A stretch of 48,840 bases of DNA from the NCBI GenBank assembly GCA_023436395.1, contig JAEZJJ010000026.1:1-48840 (forward strand). The letters run 5' to 3'. The position numbers were made by a program, and so were the translations under genes. Below, one piece after another: positions 41,567 to 48,840 of the stretch (position 1 is its first letter; each line of letters starts with the position of its first letter). The notes under the pieces were generated by a model, which was not told the DNA's origin, did not search any database, and worked only from the letters and a program-made list of their open reading frames with translations. This DNA is from Bacillota bacterium (lineage in GTDB: Bacteria; Bacillota; Clostridia; Lachnospirales; Cellulosilyticaceae).

Positions 41567-43045
41567 ATGGGAGAAAAAATAAAAGCTTATGATTTGGAAC
41601 GAATATATAAATTTATTAACACAGTTGTTTTAATAGTAGCAATAGTAATGGCTACACAAAGAGTGATAGAAACTAAGAGTTTTAATATGTCAGCACTTAT
41701 TATACTGCTAATGCCTATTTTTACAACTTATATCGTTCGAAGCAAAAAAATTAGTAATACGGTAAGAGCTATTATTTTACCATTAGTAACAACCTTAATG
41801 TGTATTTTTATTCCAGTATTTGAAGGGGGAAGTGACACATTCTTTCATGTGATAGCAGCTAGTACTGTGTTTTCTGGATTATTTTTCAATCCAGGAGCAA
41901 ATCTTATCTATTCTGCGATTTTAAATATAGTGCTTATTTCACTCTGTTTTATAGCCCCATCTAGTATGATGGGGGAAGGTGTAAGTATATTTGTACTTAC
42001 TAAAAGTATATTAGTGCTTAATATCAGTTTTGTTATTATGTACTTTATTACTAAGTGGGGCAGCGACTATATGAAGTCTGGCATGGAGAATGCAGAAGCT
42101 AGCAGAAAACTCTTAGAAGAGAAACAAGTTTCTATGCAGGCAATGGAACAGACATCTCTTAGTTTAAATAAAGATTTGCAAGAAGTAACGCATTATATGG
42201 GTGAATTAACAAGGGCTAATATGCAAATTGCAAGTGCAATAGATCAAACAACTACAGGAACTGAAGTACAAGCAAGAGGAATTGTAAAAGTAGCGGATTG
42301 GATGAAGCAAGCCGAAGAAGAAGTGGAGTCAACTATTCAAGTAACTAGGAGTATTAATGAAATTAGTACGAATATGCAACAAGAGGTAGATGAAAATACA
42401 AGAGGCATTAATGAAATGAATAGCCAAATGGCAACTATCACTCAGGCTGTAAATTCTAGTTTAAACACAGTAATAGATCTTCAGAAAAGTACAAAACATA
42501 TTGGCGTATTTCTTGAATCCATAAGTAATATTTCAAGACAAACCAATTTATTAGCATTAAATGCTTCAATTGAGGCAGCAAGGGCAGGAGAAGCGGGTAA
42601 AGGCTTTGCTGTTGTTGCTGAAGAAATTAAAAAACTGGCAGAAGAGTGTGCTGGTGTAGTGGATGAAATTAATAATATTATTGTAAGCCTAAGAGAAGAA
42701 ACTAATTTAACCAAAGAACAAGTTTCTATTGGAGCTACAGCTGTAGAAAGTGGAAGTCAAATTTTAAGTGGTGTTGAAGGAGCATTTGGAAGACTCACTT
42801 CATCTATTGGAGAACTTAATAAGCAGACAGAATTAGAAGTAAAAAGTATTAATAGTATAGAAGAACTCTTTACAAAAATTAATCAAGAAACAGGTGTACT
42901 AGCAAGTATCTCTGAGGAGTATACAGCTATGATAGAAGAAGTTAATGCTTCTATTAAAGTTCAGAATGAAAATCTTACAAGTGTAAACGAAAGATTAGTA
43001 GCATTAGAAGATGTAAGTAATAATCTTTTAAAGAATATCCATTAA
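41567..43045 (+). CDS. Methyl-accepting chemotaxis protein, copy 1
   Basis: A membrane chemoreceptor of 492 residues. About six hydrophobic segments in the first 170 residues form a membrane sensor without a large outside domain. A coiled-coil cytoplasmic signalling domain with the conserved hairpin tip (SRQTNLLALNASIEAARAGE, near residue 327) contacts CheW and CheA. Receptors without a periplasmic domain usually sense membrane, energy or intracellular signals. The start has AGAGAGGTGAAG. Its near-twin follows at 43419 with about 85% identity by eye. Confidence 0.9.
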   Translation: MGEKIKAYDLERIYKFINTVVLIVAIVMATQRVIETKSFNMSALIILLMPIFTTYIVRSKKISNTVRAIILPLVTTLMCIFIPVFEGGSDTFFHVIAASTVFSGLFFNPGANLIYSAILNIVLISLCFIAPSSMMGEGVSIFVLTKSILVLNISFVIMYFITKWGSDYMKSGMENAEASRKLLEEKQVSMQAMEQTSLSLNKDLQEVTHYMGELTRANMQIASAIDQTTTGTEVQARGIVKVADWMKQAEEEVESTIQVTRSINEISTNMQQEVDENTRGINEMNSQMATITQAVNSSLNTVIDLQKSTKHIGVFLESISNISRQTNLLALNASIEAARAGEAGKGFAVVAEEIKKLAEECAGVVDEINNIIVSLREETNLTKEQVSIGATAVESGSQILSGVEGAFGRLTSSIGELNKQTELEVKSINSIEELFTKINQETGVLASISEEYTAMIEEVNASIKVQNENLTSVNERLVALEDVSNNLLKNIH

Positions 43046-43081
43046 TGTAGAGGAAATGATATAGGGATTATTTATAGGTGT

Positions 43082-43122
43082 AAAGGGCTACTACGCTAAG
43101 AACTAGTGTAATAGCCCTTTTT
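43082..43122 (+). terminator. Terminator of chemoreceptor copy 1, family A
   Basis: AAAGGGCTA (43082-43090) pairs with TAGCCCTTT (43112-43120), then T. The group II intron fragment begins right after, consistent with introns that insert behind terminators. Confidence 0.8.
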
Positions 43123-43125
43123 GTG

Positions 43126-43263
43126 GTGCGCCTGGCATGGGCGCAATCTAACGGGTGAAAGTCCCGAGTGCGGGTTCATAGCCAAGAGCAAGGGTGCCTC
43201 GGTGAAGAGGAATCTGAAGGAAGCTGGAAACAAAGTGTATGAAATATGGTTGAAACAAGATTT
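43126..43263 (+). mobile_element. 5' fragment of a group II intron
   Basis: The segment starts GTGCGCCTGGCATGGGCGCA, whose GTGCGCC/GGGCGCA stem and start are the 5' end of a bacterial group II intron. CGGGTGAAAGTCCCG and AGGAATCTGAAGGAAGC are conserved domain I pieces. After about 120-138 bases the sequence changes to a copy of the permease 3' end. No reverse transcriptase frame and no domains V-VI are present, so it is a dead fragment. The exact end is uncertain. Confidence 0.8.
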
Positions 43264-43418
43264 ATATTTACGGCAAAGGCGTATTGTAAAATTATAAAGT
43301 ATACCAATTAAGCATAAAATTTTAAAAAAAGTAATAAGATGGAGAAAAATTTATTGTAGGTATAAAGCAAACTCTAAATATGTCGAAATATAGATAAAAA
43401 TATTTAGAGAGGTGAAGC

Positions 43419-44897
43419 ATGGGGGAAAAAATAAAAACTTATGATTTAGAAAAAATTAATAAATTTATTAATGTAGTGGTTTTGGTATCAGCAATTGTAA
43501 TGGCAGGACAAAGAGTGATACAAACTAAGAGTTTTAATATAACAGGCCTTTGTATTCTGCTAATGCCTGTTTTTACAACATATATCATTCGAAGCAAAAT
43601 AATCAGTAATACGGTAAGAGCTGTTATTTTACCATTAGTGCCAACTTTGATGTGTATTTTTATTCCAGTAATAGATGGGGGAAGTGACACATTTTTTCAA
43701 GTGGTAGCAGCTAGTACTGTGTTTTCTGGGTTGTTTTTCAATCCTGGAGCAAATCTTATTTATTCTGCACTCGTAAATATAGTGCTTATTGCACTCTGCT
43801 TTATAACCCCATCTAGTATGATAGGGGAAGGTGTAAGTATGTTTGTACTTATTAAAAGTATAATCGTGCTTAATATCGGTCTTGGTATTATTTACTTTAT
43901 TACTAAGTGGGGCAGTGACTATATGGAATCTGGTGTGGAGAATGCAAAAGCTAGCAGACAACTCTTAGAAGAGAGACAAGTTGCCATACAGGCAATTGAA
44001 CACACATCTACTAGTCTAAATGAAGAACTCCAAGAAGTAACTCATTATATGGGGGAATTAACAAAGGCTAATCAGCAAATTACAACTGCAATAGAGCAGA
44101 CAGCCAAAGGAACTGAAGAACAAGCAAAAGGGATTGTAAAAGTAGCAGATTGGATGAAGCATGCAGAAAAGGAAGTAGAATCTACTATCCAAGTAACTAG
44201 GAGTATTAACGAAATTAGTACGAATATGAAACAAGAGGTAGATGAAAATACTAGAGTCATTAATGAGATGAATAGTCAAATGGTAACGATTACACAAGCT
44301 GTAAAATCTAGTTTAGATACAGTAATAGACCTTGAAAAAAGTACAGAGAATATTGCTGTCTTTCTTGAATCCATCAGCAATATTTCAAGTCAAACCAATT
44401 TATTAGCATTAAACGCTTCCATTGAGGCAGCAAGAGCAGGAGAAGCTGGAAGAGGCTTCGCTGTTGTTGCTGAAGAGATAAAAAAACTTGCAGAAGAGTG
44501 TGCTAGCGTGGTAGATGAAATTAATAATATTATTGTAAGTCTGAGAGAAGAAACAGATTTAACCAAAGAACAAGTTTCTATTGGGGCTGAAGCTGTAGAA
44601 AGTGGAAGTCAAATTGTAACTGGTGTTGAAGGGGCATTTGGAAGACTCGCTTCATCTATTGGAGAGCTTAATAAGCAGATTGAGGTAGAAGTAAAAAGTA
44701 TTGATAGCATAGAAGAACTTTTTACAAAAATTAATCAAGAAACAGGTGTACTAACAAGTATCTCTGAGGAACATACAGCTATGGTAGAAGAAGTTAACGC
44801 CTCAATTAAAGTTCAAAATGAAAATCTTACAAGTGTAAATGAAAGATTAGTAGCATTAGAAGGTGTAAGTAATAATCTTTTAAAAAGTATTCATTAG
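43419..44897 (+). CDS. Methyl-accepting chemotaxis protein, copy 2
   Basis: A 492-residue paralogue of the receptor at 41567 with the same architecture, the same length and an identical start region (MGEKIK-YDLE). The hairpin tip SSQTNLLALNASIEAARAGEA is intact. Differences are spread along the gene and many are silent or conservative, for example in the helices that follow residue 170, showing that both copies have been kept under selection. The ribosome binding site is the same AGAGAGGTGAAG. No frameshifts. Confidence 0.9.
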   Translation: MGEKIKTYDLEKINKFINVVVLVSAIVMAGQRVIQTKSFNITGLCILLMPVFTTYIIRSKIISNTVRAVILPLVPTLMCIFIPVIDGGSDTFFQVVAASTVFSGLFFNPGANLIYSALVNIVLIALCFITPSSMIGEGVSMFVLIKSIIVLNIGLGIIYFITKWGSDYMESGVENAKASRQLLEERQVAIQAIEHTSTSLNEELQEVTHYMGELTKANQQITTAIEQTAKGTEEQAKGIVKVADWMKHAEKEVESTIQVTRSINEISTNMKQEVDENTRVINEMNSQMVTITQAVKSSLDTVIDLEKSTENIAVFLESISNISSQTNLLALNASIEAARAGEAGRGFAVVAEEIKKLAEECASVVDEINNIIVSLREETDLTKEQVSIGAEAVESGSQIVTGVEGAFGRLASSIGELNKQIEVEVKSIDSIEELFTKINQETGVLTSISEEHTAMVEEVNASIKVQNENLTSVNERLVALEGVSNNLLKSIH

Positions 44898-44945
44898 TAT
44901 CATAGAAACTTAATATATAGAAACGATATAAATAGTATATGTGTG

Positions 44946-44985
44946 AAGGGCTATTGCGTTAAGAGTTAACGTAATAGCCCTTTTT
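44946..44985 (+). terminator. Terminator of chemoreceptor copy 2, family A
   Basis: AAGGGCTATT pairs with AATAGCCCTT, with GTTAA/TTAAC continuing the stem, then TTTTT. Confidence 0.88.
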
Positions 44986-45078
44986 GAATAAAATTTAATT
45001 TAAAGAATTTTTTTCCATTTATTATGTTTTTTAGTAAAAATGTCGATATATAGAGAAATGTGGAGAAAGGAGAAGTTT

Positions 45079-46323
45079 ATGAAGAAGTTAAAGCTTATAA
45101 GTAGTTTAGTATTAACACTGACAATATTAAGTGGTTGTACACAAACTACGAATATACAGGTAGAAAACCAAGAAATTACATCAGAGGTCATTCATTTAAC
45201 TTTATGGGGAGGGTCTGATGACCAACAATTATTAGCTGGAATGGTTGAAAGTTTTAAAGATAAGTATAGAGAAGAAGCAACCTTTGAAGTAACTATTGCA
45301 GCTACAGAAGAAGGAGAGGCTAAGAATAAGATACTTTCAGATATCAATCAAGCACCAGATGTGTTTTCATTTGTGGATGACCAACTTATGGAGTTGGCAG
45401 CAGCGGGTGTAATTGAGGCTGTTGAAGAAGAGTCTCAAATTAAGGCAGAGAATGTAGAAGGGGCTATTGAAGCAGCTTCTATTAATGAAAAAATTTATGC
45501 TTATCCAATGACAGCTGATAATGGTTACTTTATGTTTTACAATAAGAAATACTTATCAGAGCAAGATGTAACAACACTTGATAAGATACTTTCCGTAGCA
45601 AGCTCTTTAAATAAAAAAGTGACAATGGATTGGACATCAGGTTGGTATTTGTACGCCTTCTTTGGAAATACAGGACTTGAAATGGGATTAAATTCAGATG
45701 GCCTAACCAATTATTGTGATTGGAATAGTAAATCTAATGAAATTAAAGGCGTGGATGTAGGTAACGCTATGTTGGCAATTGCTCAAAATCCGGGTTTTAT
45801 GAACGGTGGAGATGATCAATTAATGACAGGTGCAAAGGATGGTAGTGTCATAGCAGGTGTAAGTGGTGTATGGATGGCTAATGCATTACAACAAGCTTGG
45901 GGAGATGATTTTGCAGCTGTTAAACTTCCAACGTATACAGTTGCAGATAAGCAGGTACAATTATCTTCTTACGCAGGTTATAAGATGGTAGGGGTTAATG
46001 CTTATTCTAAAGAAAAGGAATGGGCAATAAAATTAGCTCAATGGCTGACTAGTGAGGAGAATCAAACACTTCGTTTTATAAATAGAGGATTAGGACCAAG
46101 TAATACAATAGCATCAGCTAAAGAGGAAGTGAAAAAATCACCAGCTATTCAGGCTTTGATTGAACAGTCTCAACATGCGAGTTTACAAAGAGTAGGTGCA
46201 AAATATTGGGAGGCAGCTTCTGAGTTTGGTGGGAGTTTAACAGAGGGAATAGCTTCAGCTCATAATATGCAACAACTAATGGATGCTATGGTAAAACAAA
46301 TTACCATGAAAGTCACAGATTAA
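45079..46323 (+). CDS. Extracellular solute-binding lipoprotein (family 1, sugar-type)
   Basis: A lipid-anchored substrate-binding protein of 414 residues. The signal peptide ends in ILSGC (Cys20). The mature part has LTLWGGSDDQQLLAGMVESF, DVFSFVDDQLMELAAAGVI, then GYFMFYNKKYLSEQDV, and a C-terminal QWLTSEENQTLRF segment, all typical of MalE-like binding proteins. The ATG at 45079 has AAAGGAG upstream; ATG 45040 is out of context. No permease or ATPase genes accompany it. A chemoreceptor gene follows 27 bases later, so it may present a sugar to that receptor (inference). Confidence 0.87.
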   Translation: MKKLKLISSLVLTLTILSGCTQTTNIQVENQEITSEVIHLTLWGGSDDQQLLAGMVESFKDKYREEATFEVTIAATEEGEAKNKILSDINQAPDVFSFVDDQLMELAAAGVIEAVEEESQIKAENVEGAIEAASINEKIYAYPMTADNGYFMFYNKKYLSEQDVTTLDKILSVASSLNKKVTMDWTSGWYLYAFFGNTGLEMGLNSDGLTNYCDWNSKSNEIKGVDVGNAMLAIAQNPGFMNGGDDQLMTGAKDGSVIAGVSGVWMANALQQAWGDDFAAVKLPTYTVADKQVQLSSYAGYKMVGVNAYSKEKEWAIKLAQWLTSEENQTLRFINRGLGPSNTIASAKEEVKKSPAIQALIEQSQHASLQRVGAKYWEAASEFGGSLTEGIASAHNMQQLMDAMVKQITMKVTD

Positions 46324-46350
46324 TAGTTAGATCATCAATTGGAGGAGACA

Positions 46351-48084
46351 ATGAGTAAAAGAAAGTTAAATAGTATTAAACTACTGATCATGGGACCAGT
46401 TATTTTATTAGCAATAGTAGCAGTTATCTCTAACGGGATGGGGATTATTCGTACCAATAGCGTCAATAAAAAAGCAACAGAAATAGCAGATAAACATATG
46501 GTAAGTATCTCAACTTTAGGAGAAATTCAAAGAGCAACAGAGAACATTCATAAGCAAGCATTAGGACATATTGTAGCCATGGACTTAAATACTAAAATAG
46601 AACGTGTGACATCTATTAGGGAAGAAAGTACTCAGTTAGAGAGGAATTTATTAGATTGTAAGCAATATATAAATGTAGAAGAAGAGGAGACTTATAATCT
46701 GCTTTTATCAAATTATATGAGCTTTAAAAGTGCTCTGGCTAATGTAACAGCATATAGTGCTACGAATAATGCAGAAAAAGCATATACGTCTGCAAATGTA
46801 GAATTAGCAGTAGCTGCCCAAGAAATGAATAAAGGAATTACGATATTAAAGGAATCTATTGAGTATGCATCAGAAGTAGCAAGACAAGAATTAGAAAAGA
46901 CGTACTGGGAGTCTATTGTTGCAAGTGTTATTATTGCTATAGGGAGCATAGCTGCAATTATTATAGCTATTTACTATATTATGAAAAAAGTTATTAGACC
47001 CATTATACAGACTGAGAAGGAATTAGGAAATATTATTCAAGGAATCAATGAAAAACAAGGGGATTTAACAAAACGAATTACGGTTCAATATAATGATGAG
47101 ATAGGTGCATTGGGGAATGGAATTAATACCTTCTTAGATAAATTACAACATATTTTTAGTATAATCAGCCAGGACTGCATTAGACTAAACCATGTAGAAG
47201 AAGAAGTACTTGAAAGTATTAACCTTTCAAAAGATAGTGTATCAGATTTATCAGCCTTAACACAGGAACTATCAGCTACAATGGAAGAGGTATCTGGTAA
47301 TACATATGTTATTAATGAAAATGCTGTTGTAGTAGGTGAAGAGGTTAAAATTATAGCAGAGCGAGTATCAGAAATTAATACATACTCAAAGGATATGAAA
47401 CAATGTGCAGAACAAATGGAGGAATCTGCACGTATGAATATGCAACAAATCGAAGCAACTGTAAGTCAAATGTTAGGGGGATTAACCCAAGCATTGAACG
47501 ACTGTAAAAATATAGATCGTATAAATAATCTTACAAATGAGATTCTTAATGTAGCTAGTCAAACAAATCTATTAGCATTAAATGCATCAATAGAAGCAGC
47601 AAGGGCAGGAGAAGCTGGAAGAGGCTTTTCGGTTGTAGCAGAAGAAATTAGACAATTAGCTGATTTAAGTCATGAAGCAGCTAATAATATTCGAACAACC
47701 AATGAACTTGTAACAAATGCAGTACAAAACTTATCAGAGCATACGGATACACTTATTAATTATCTTGAGCAATCTATCCTCCCAGAGTTTTCAACAGTTG
47801 TAGAATCTGGTAATCAGTATAAGCAAGATGCAAATTATATTGAAACAGCTATGGATGAATTTAATGTAAAAACAAAAGCCCTAGAAGGAGGTATTTCAGA
47901 GATTGTAAAAGCCATAAATACAATTACATGTGCTATTAATGAGAGTACAGAAGGAATAGGTGGTGTTGCTGAAAGTACACAAAATCTTGTAGTGGAAATG
48001 AACAGCATTACAACATTAATTGATGAAAATCATAAGATTGCAGGAGAATTAAAAACAGAGACAGAAGTATTTAAGAAATTATAG
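46351..48084 (+). CDS. Methyl-accepting chemotaxis protein with four-helix-bundle sensor domain
   Basis: The product has 577 residues: a first transmembrane helix (about 11-31), an extracytoplasmic helical bundle of about 155 residues (STLGEIQRATENIHKQALGHI and partners), a second helix (about 190-213), a HAMP domain (about 214-270) and a signalling domain with tip SQTNLLALNASIEAARAGEA. This differs from the two upstream receptors by having an outside ligand domain. The ATG at 46351 has TTGGAGGAG upstream. It lies in one transcript with the binding lipoprotein at 45079. The hairpin at 48115-48152 ends it. Confidence 0.9.
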   Translation: MSKRKLNSIKLLIMGPVILLAIVAVISNGMGIIRTNSVNKKATEIADKHMVSISTLGEIQRATENIHKQALGHIVAMDLNTKIERVTSIREESTQLERNLLDCKQYINVEEEETYNLLLSNYMSFKSALANVTAYSATNNAEKAYTSANVELAVAAQEMNKGITILKESIEYASEVARQELEKTYWESIVASVIIAIGSIAAIIIAIYYIMKKVIRPIIQTEKELGNIIQGINEKQGDLTKRITVQYNDEIGALGNGINTFLDKLQHIFSIISQDCIRLNHVEEEVLESINLSKDSVSDLSALTQELSATMEEVSGNTYVINENAVVVGEEVKIIAERVSEINTYSKDMKQCAEQMEESARMNMQQIEATVSQMLGGLTQALNDCKNIDRINNLTNEILNVASQTNLLALNASIEAARAGEAGRGFSVVAEEIRQLADLSHEAANNIRTTNELVTNAVQNLSEHTDTLINYLEQSILPEFSTVVESGNQYKQDANYIETAMDEFNVKTKALEGGISEIVKAINTITCAINESTEGIGGVAESTQNLVVEMNSITTLIDENHKIAGELKTETEVFKKL

Positions 48085-48114
48085 AATTAAATTAAAGTAC
48101 ATACAATTTATAGG

Positions 48115-48156
48115 AGCTATACATTATTTGTTTTCTCGAGTAATGTATAGCTTGTT
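48115..48156 (+). terminator. Terminator of the lipoprotein/chemoreceptor operon
   Basis: AGCTATACATTA pairs with TAATGTATAGCT, followed by TGTTT. Confidence 0.8.
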
Positions 48157-48286
48157 TATAATTAAAAAGAAGGTCGGTAATAGTAGGAATATTACGATAA
48201 ATAGAGCATTCTAATTCATAGAGTACATATGTTTTATAAAGATAAAGTTATTATATGAAATATAAAATAAAAAATGTAATAAAGTA

Positions 48287-48315
48287 TTGACTTATGTAAT
48301 GCAGTAGTGTAATAT
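48287..48315 (+). promoter_or_regulatory. Promoter of the 23S rRNA unit
   Basis: TTGACT (48287-48292) and TAATAT (48310-48315) are 17 bases apart, with TG before the -10. It lies about 400 bases before the 23S start. Confidence 0.6.
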
Positions 48316-48320
48316 TATAC

Positions 48321-48717
48321 AAGTCGCAGGAACACAAGCGACAAATAAAAGATTACTAATAAGTAATTACTTGTACTTTGAAAAACAAATACTACAACAA
48401 TTATAGATTTGTAAGTTACGAAAGTAACTTGCGCCTAACGATAAAATGTACTAAAGTGCGTAACGTAAGCACTATAAACAATTTGTCAGGGTGTAAAATC
48501 TACAATTAACCGATAAATAATATTAGCACAAAATACGTGCTAATCAAGTATTCTTTGTATTCAACGAAAGTTGATTAACAAGGCACAAACGACAAATAGG
48601 AAGACAGGAAAGAGTTATTCTCTTAAATTGCCTGCTACTTCAACAGACCCCACAAGGGGGTGAGAAGCAGTAAGTTCAATGAGAAGAGCACTCATTTCAC
48701 TAACTGACTTCTAAATA
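48321..48717 (+). other. ITS-like rRNA leader with several small hairpins
   Basis: No 16S sequence is present (no CTGGATCACCTCC 3' end). TGTACTTTGAAAAACAAAT resembles the spacer normally between 16S and 23S in Clostridia. Hairpins AAGTTAC-GAAA-GTAACTT, AGTGC/GCACT and TTAGCAC/GTGCTAA follow. They probably guide RNase processing. Confidence 0.6.
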
Positions 48718-48840
48718 GGTCAAGCTACTAAGAGCGTAGAGTGGATGCCTTGGCACCGAGAGCCGATGAAGGACGTGATAAGCTGCGAAAAGCTACGGGG
48801 AGTTGCAAATAAACTTTGATCCGTAGATATCCGAATGGGG
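48718..48840 (+). rRNA. 23S ribosomal RNA, 5' partial
   Basis: The sequence from GGTCAAGCTACTAAGAGCG onward follows the universal 23S 5' end: GTGGATGCCTTGGCA, GCCGATGAAGGACGTG, and ATCCGAATGGGG at the right edge. The gene runs off the window. No 16S gene or tRNA is found upstream within the window. Confidence 0.95.

Larger units (their letters stand above)
41396..43125 (+). repeat. Tandem duplication unit, copy 1 (permease end, leader, chemoreceptor, terminator)
   Basis: From the last codons of the permease gene through the chemoreceptor gene to its terminator, the order is repeated at 43264-44987. The leaders also share CTCTAA-TATGTCGAAATATA and ATTTAGAGAGGTGAAG. Confidence 0.8.
43264..44987 (+). 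repeat. Tandem duplication unit, copy 2 with permease scrap
   Basis: At 43267-43311 the codons FTAKAYCKIIKYTN and TAA are a diverged copy of the last 14 codons of the permease at 39437-41443. The leader, chemoreceptor gene and family A terminator follow, as in copy 1. Confidence 0.82.

Noticed and set aside
48085..48717. 16S rRNA upstream of 23S
   Set aside because: Only 634 bases separate the chemoreceptor gene from 23S, and no 16S 3' end or other 16S segment is present.
1..48840. CRISPR arrays, tRNA genes, complete insertion sequences, prophage
   Set aside because: No repeat-spacer pattern, tRNA cloverleaf, transposase or integrase was recognised. The only mobile trace is the group II intron fragment, with the excisionase-like remnant as a weak hint.

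Overview
The window is AT-rich DNA with strong AGGAGG-type ribosome binding sites, short intergenic hairpin-plus-T-run terminators and a protein repertoire typical of a Gram-positive anaerobe of the class Clostridia. A cellulolytic Lachnospirales-like organism (Cellulosilyticum or a relative) would fit, but that assignment is inference. No plasmid or phage replication genes, CRISPR array or tRNA gene was seen. The right edge enters a 23S rRNA gene, so the window is chromosomal.

Layout. 1-2.8 kb: tail of an unidentified gene, ribosomal protein bL25 behind a promoter and a terminator-like leader, and a MATE exporter. 2.8-5.5 kb (minus strand): a TetR-type regulator, a small membrane protein and a NapH-like membrane iron-sulfur protein, then an HxlR regulator divergent from a nitroreductase. 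6.4-13 kb: an acetyltransferase with a truncated GrpB remnant, a sigma factor fused to a C39-protease-like domain, a membrane LuxR-type regulator, a class C beta-lactamase-like hydrolase whose ribosome binding site lies in a long hairpin, and a phosphotransferase. 13-15.7 kb: a PilZ protein, a CD3324-family protein, an azoreductase and a DUF1062 protein. 15.8-19.2 kb: a DUF4358 lipoprotein, then an ECF sigma factor, a membrane anti-sigma-like protein and a subtilisin-like lipoprotein, bracketed by two nearly identical terminators. 19.2-19.8 kb: a gene-free, palindrome-rich stretch that may be a structured RNA. 19.8-24.3 kb: a Fpg/Nei-like glycosylase with an altered N terminus, a Crp/Fnr regulator, a short-chain dehydrogenase and a HelD-type helicase.

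24.4-28.7 kb (minus strand): a coupled trio (TPR/Cys-rich protein, DUF5685 protein, membrane protein), a 257-bp nested palindrome, two acetyltransferases and the manganese exporter MntP. 28.9-41.4 kb: a BceR-like response regulator, then, about 8 kb further on, its probable partners (a BceS-like kinase and a BceAB-like ABC transporter). Between them lie a YczE-like membrane protein, a graveyard of broken genes (HTH protein, vanG ligase, vanXY peptidase, vanT racemase, an ABC ATPase, a TetR regulator), a MerR regulator, a DUF6273 protein and SelO. 41.5-48.1 kb: two tandemly duplicated chemoreceptors with a group II intron fragment and a copied scrap of the upstream permease at the seam, then a sugar-binding lipoprotein and a third chemoreceptor. 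48.1-48.84 kb: a promoter, an ITS-like leader and the start of 23S rRNA, with no 16S gene in front of it.

Together the genes suggest an environment-sensing region (envelope-stress, peptide-antibiotic, redox and chemotaxis functions). It also carries clear traces of gene decay, duplication and intron remodelling, notably a dead vanG-type glycopeptide-resistance cluster.
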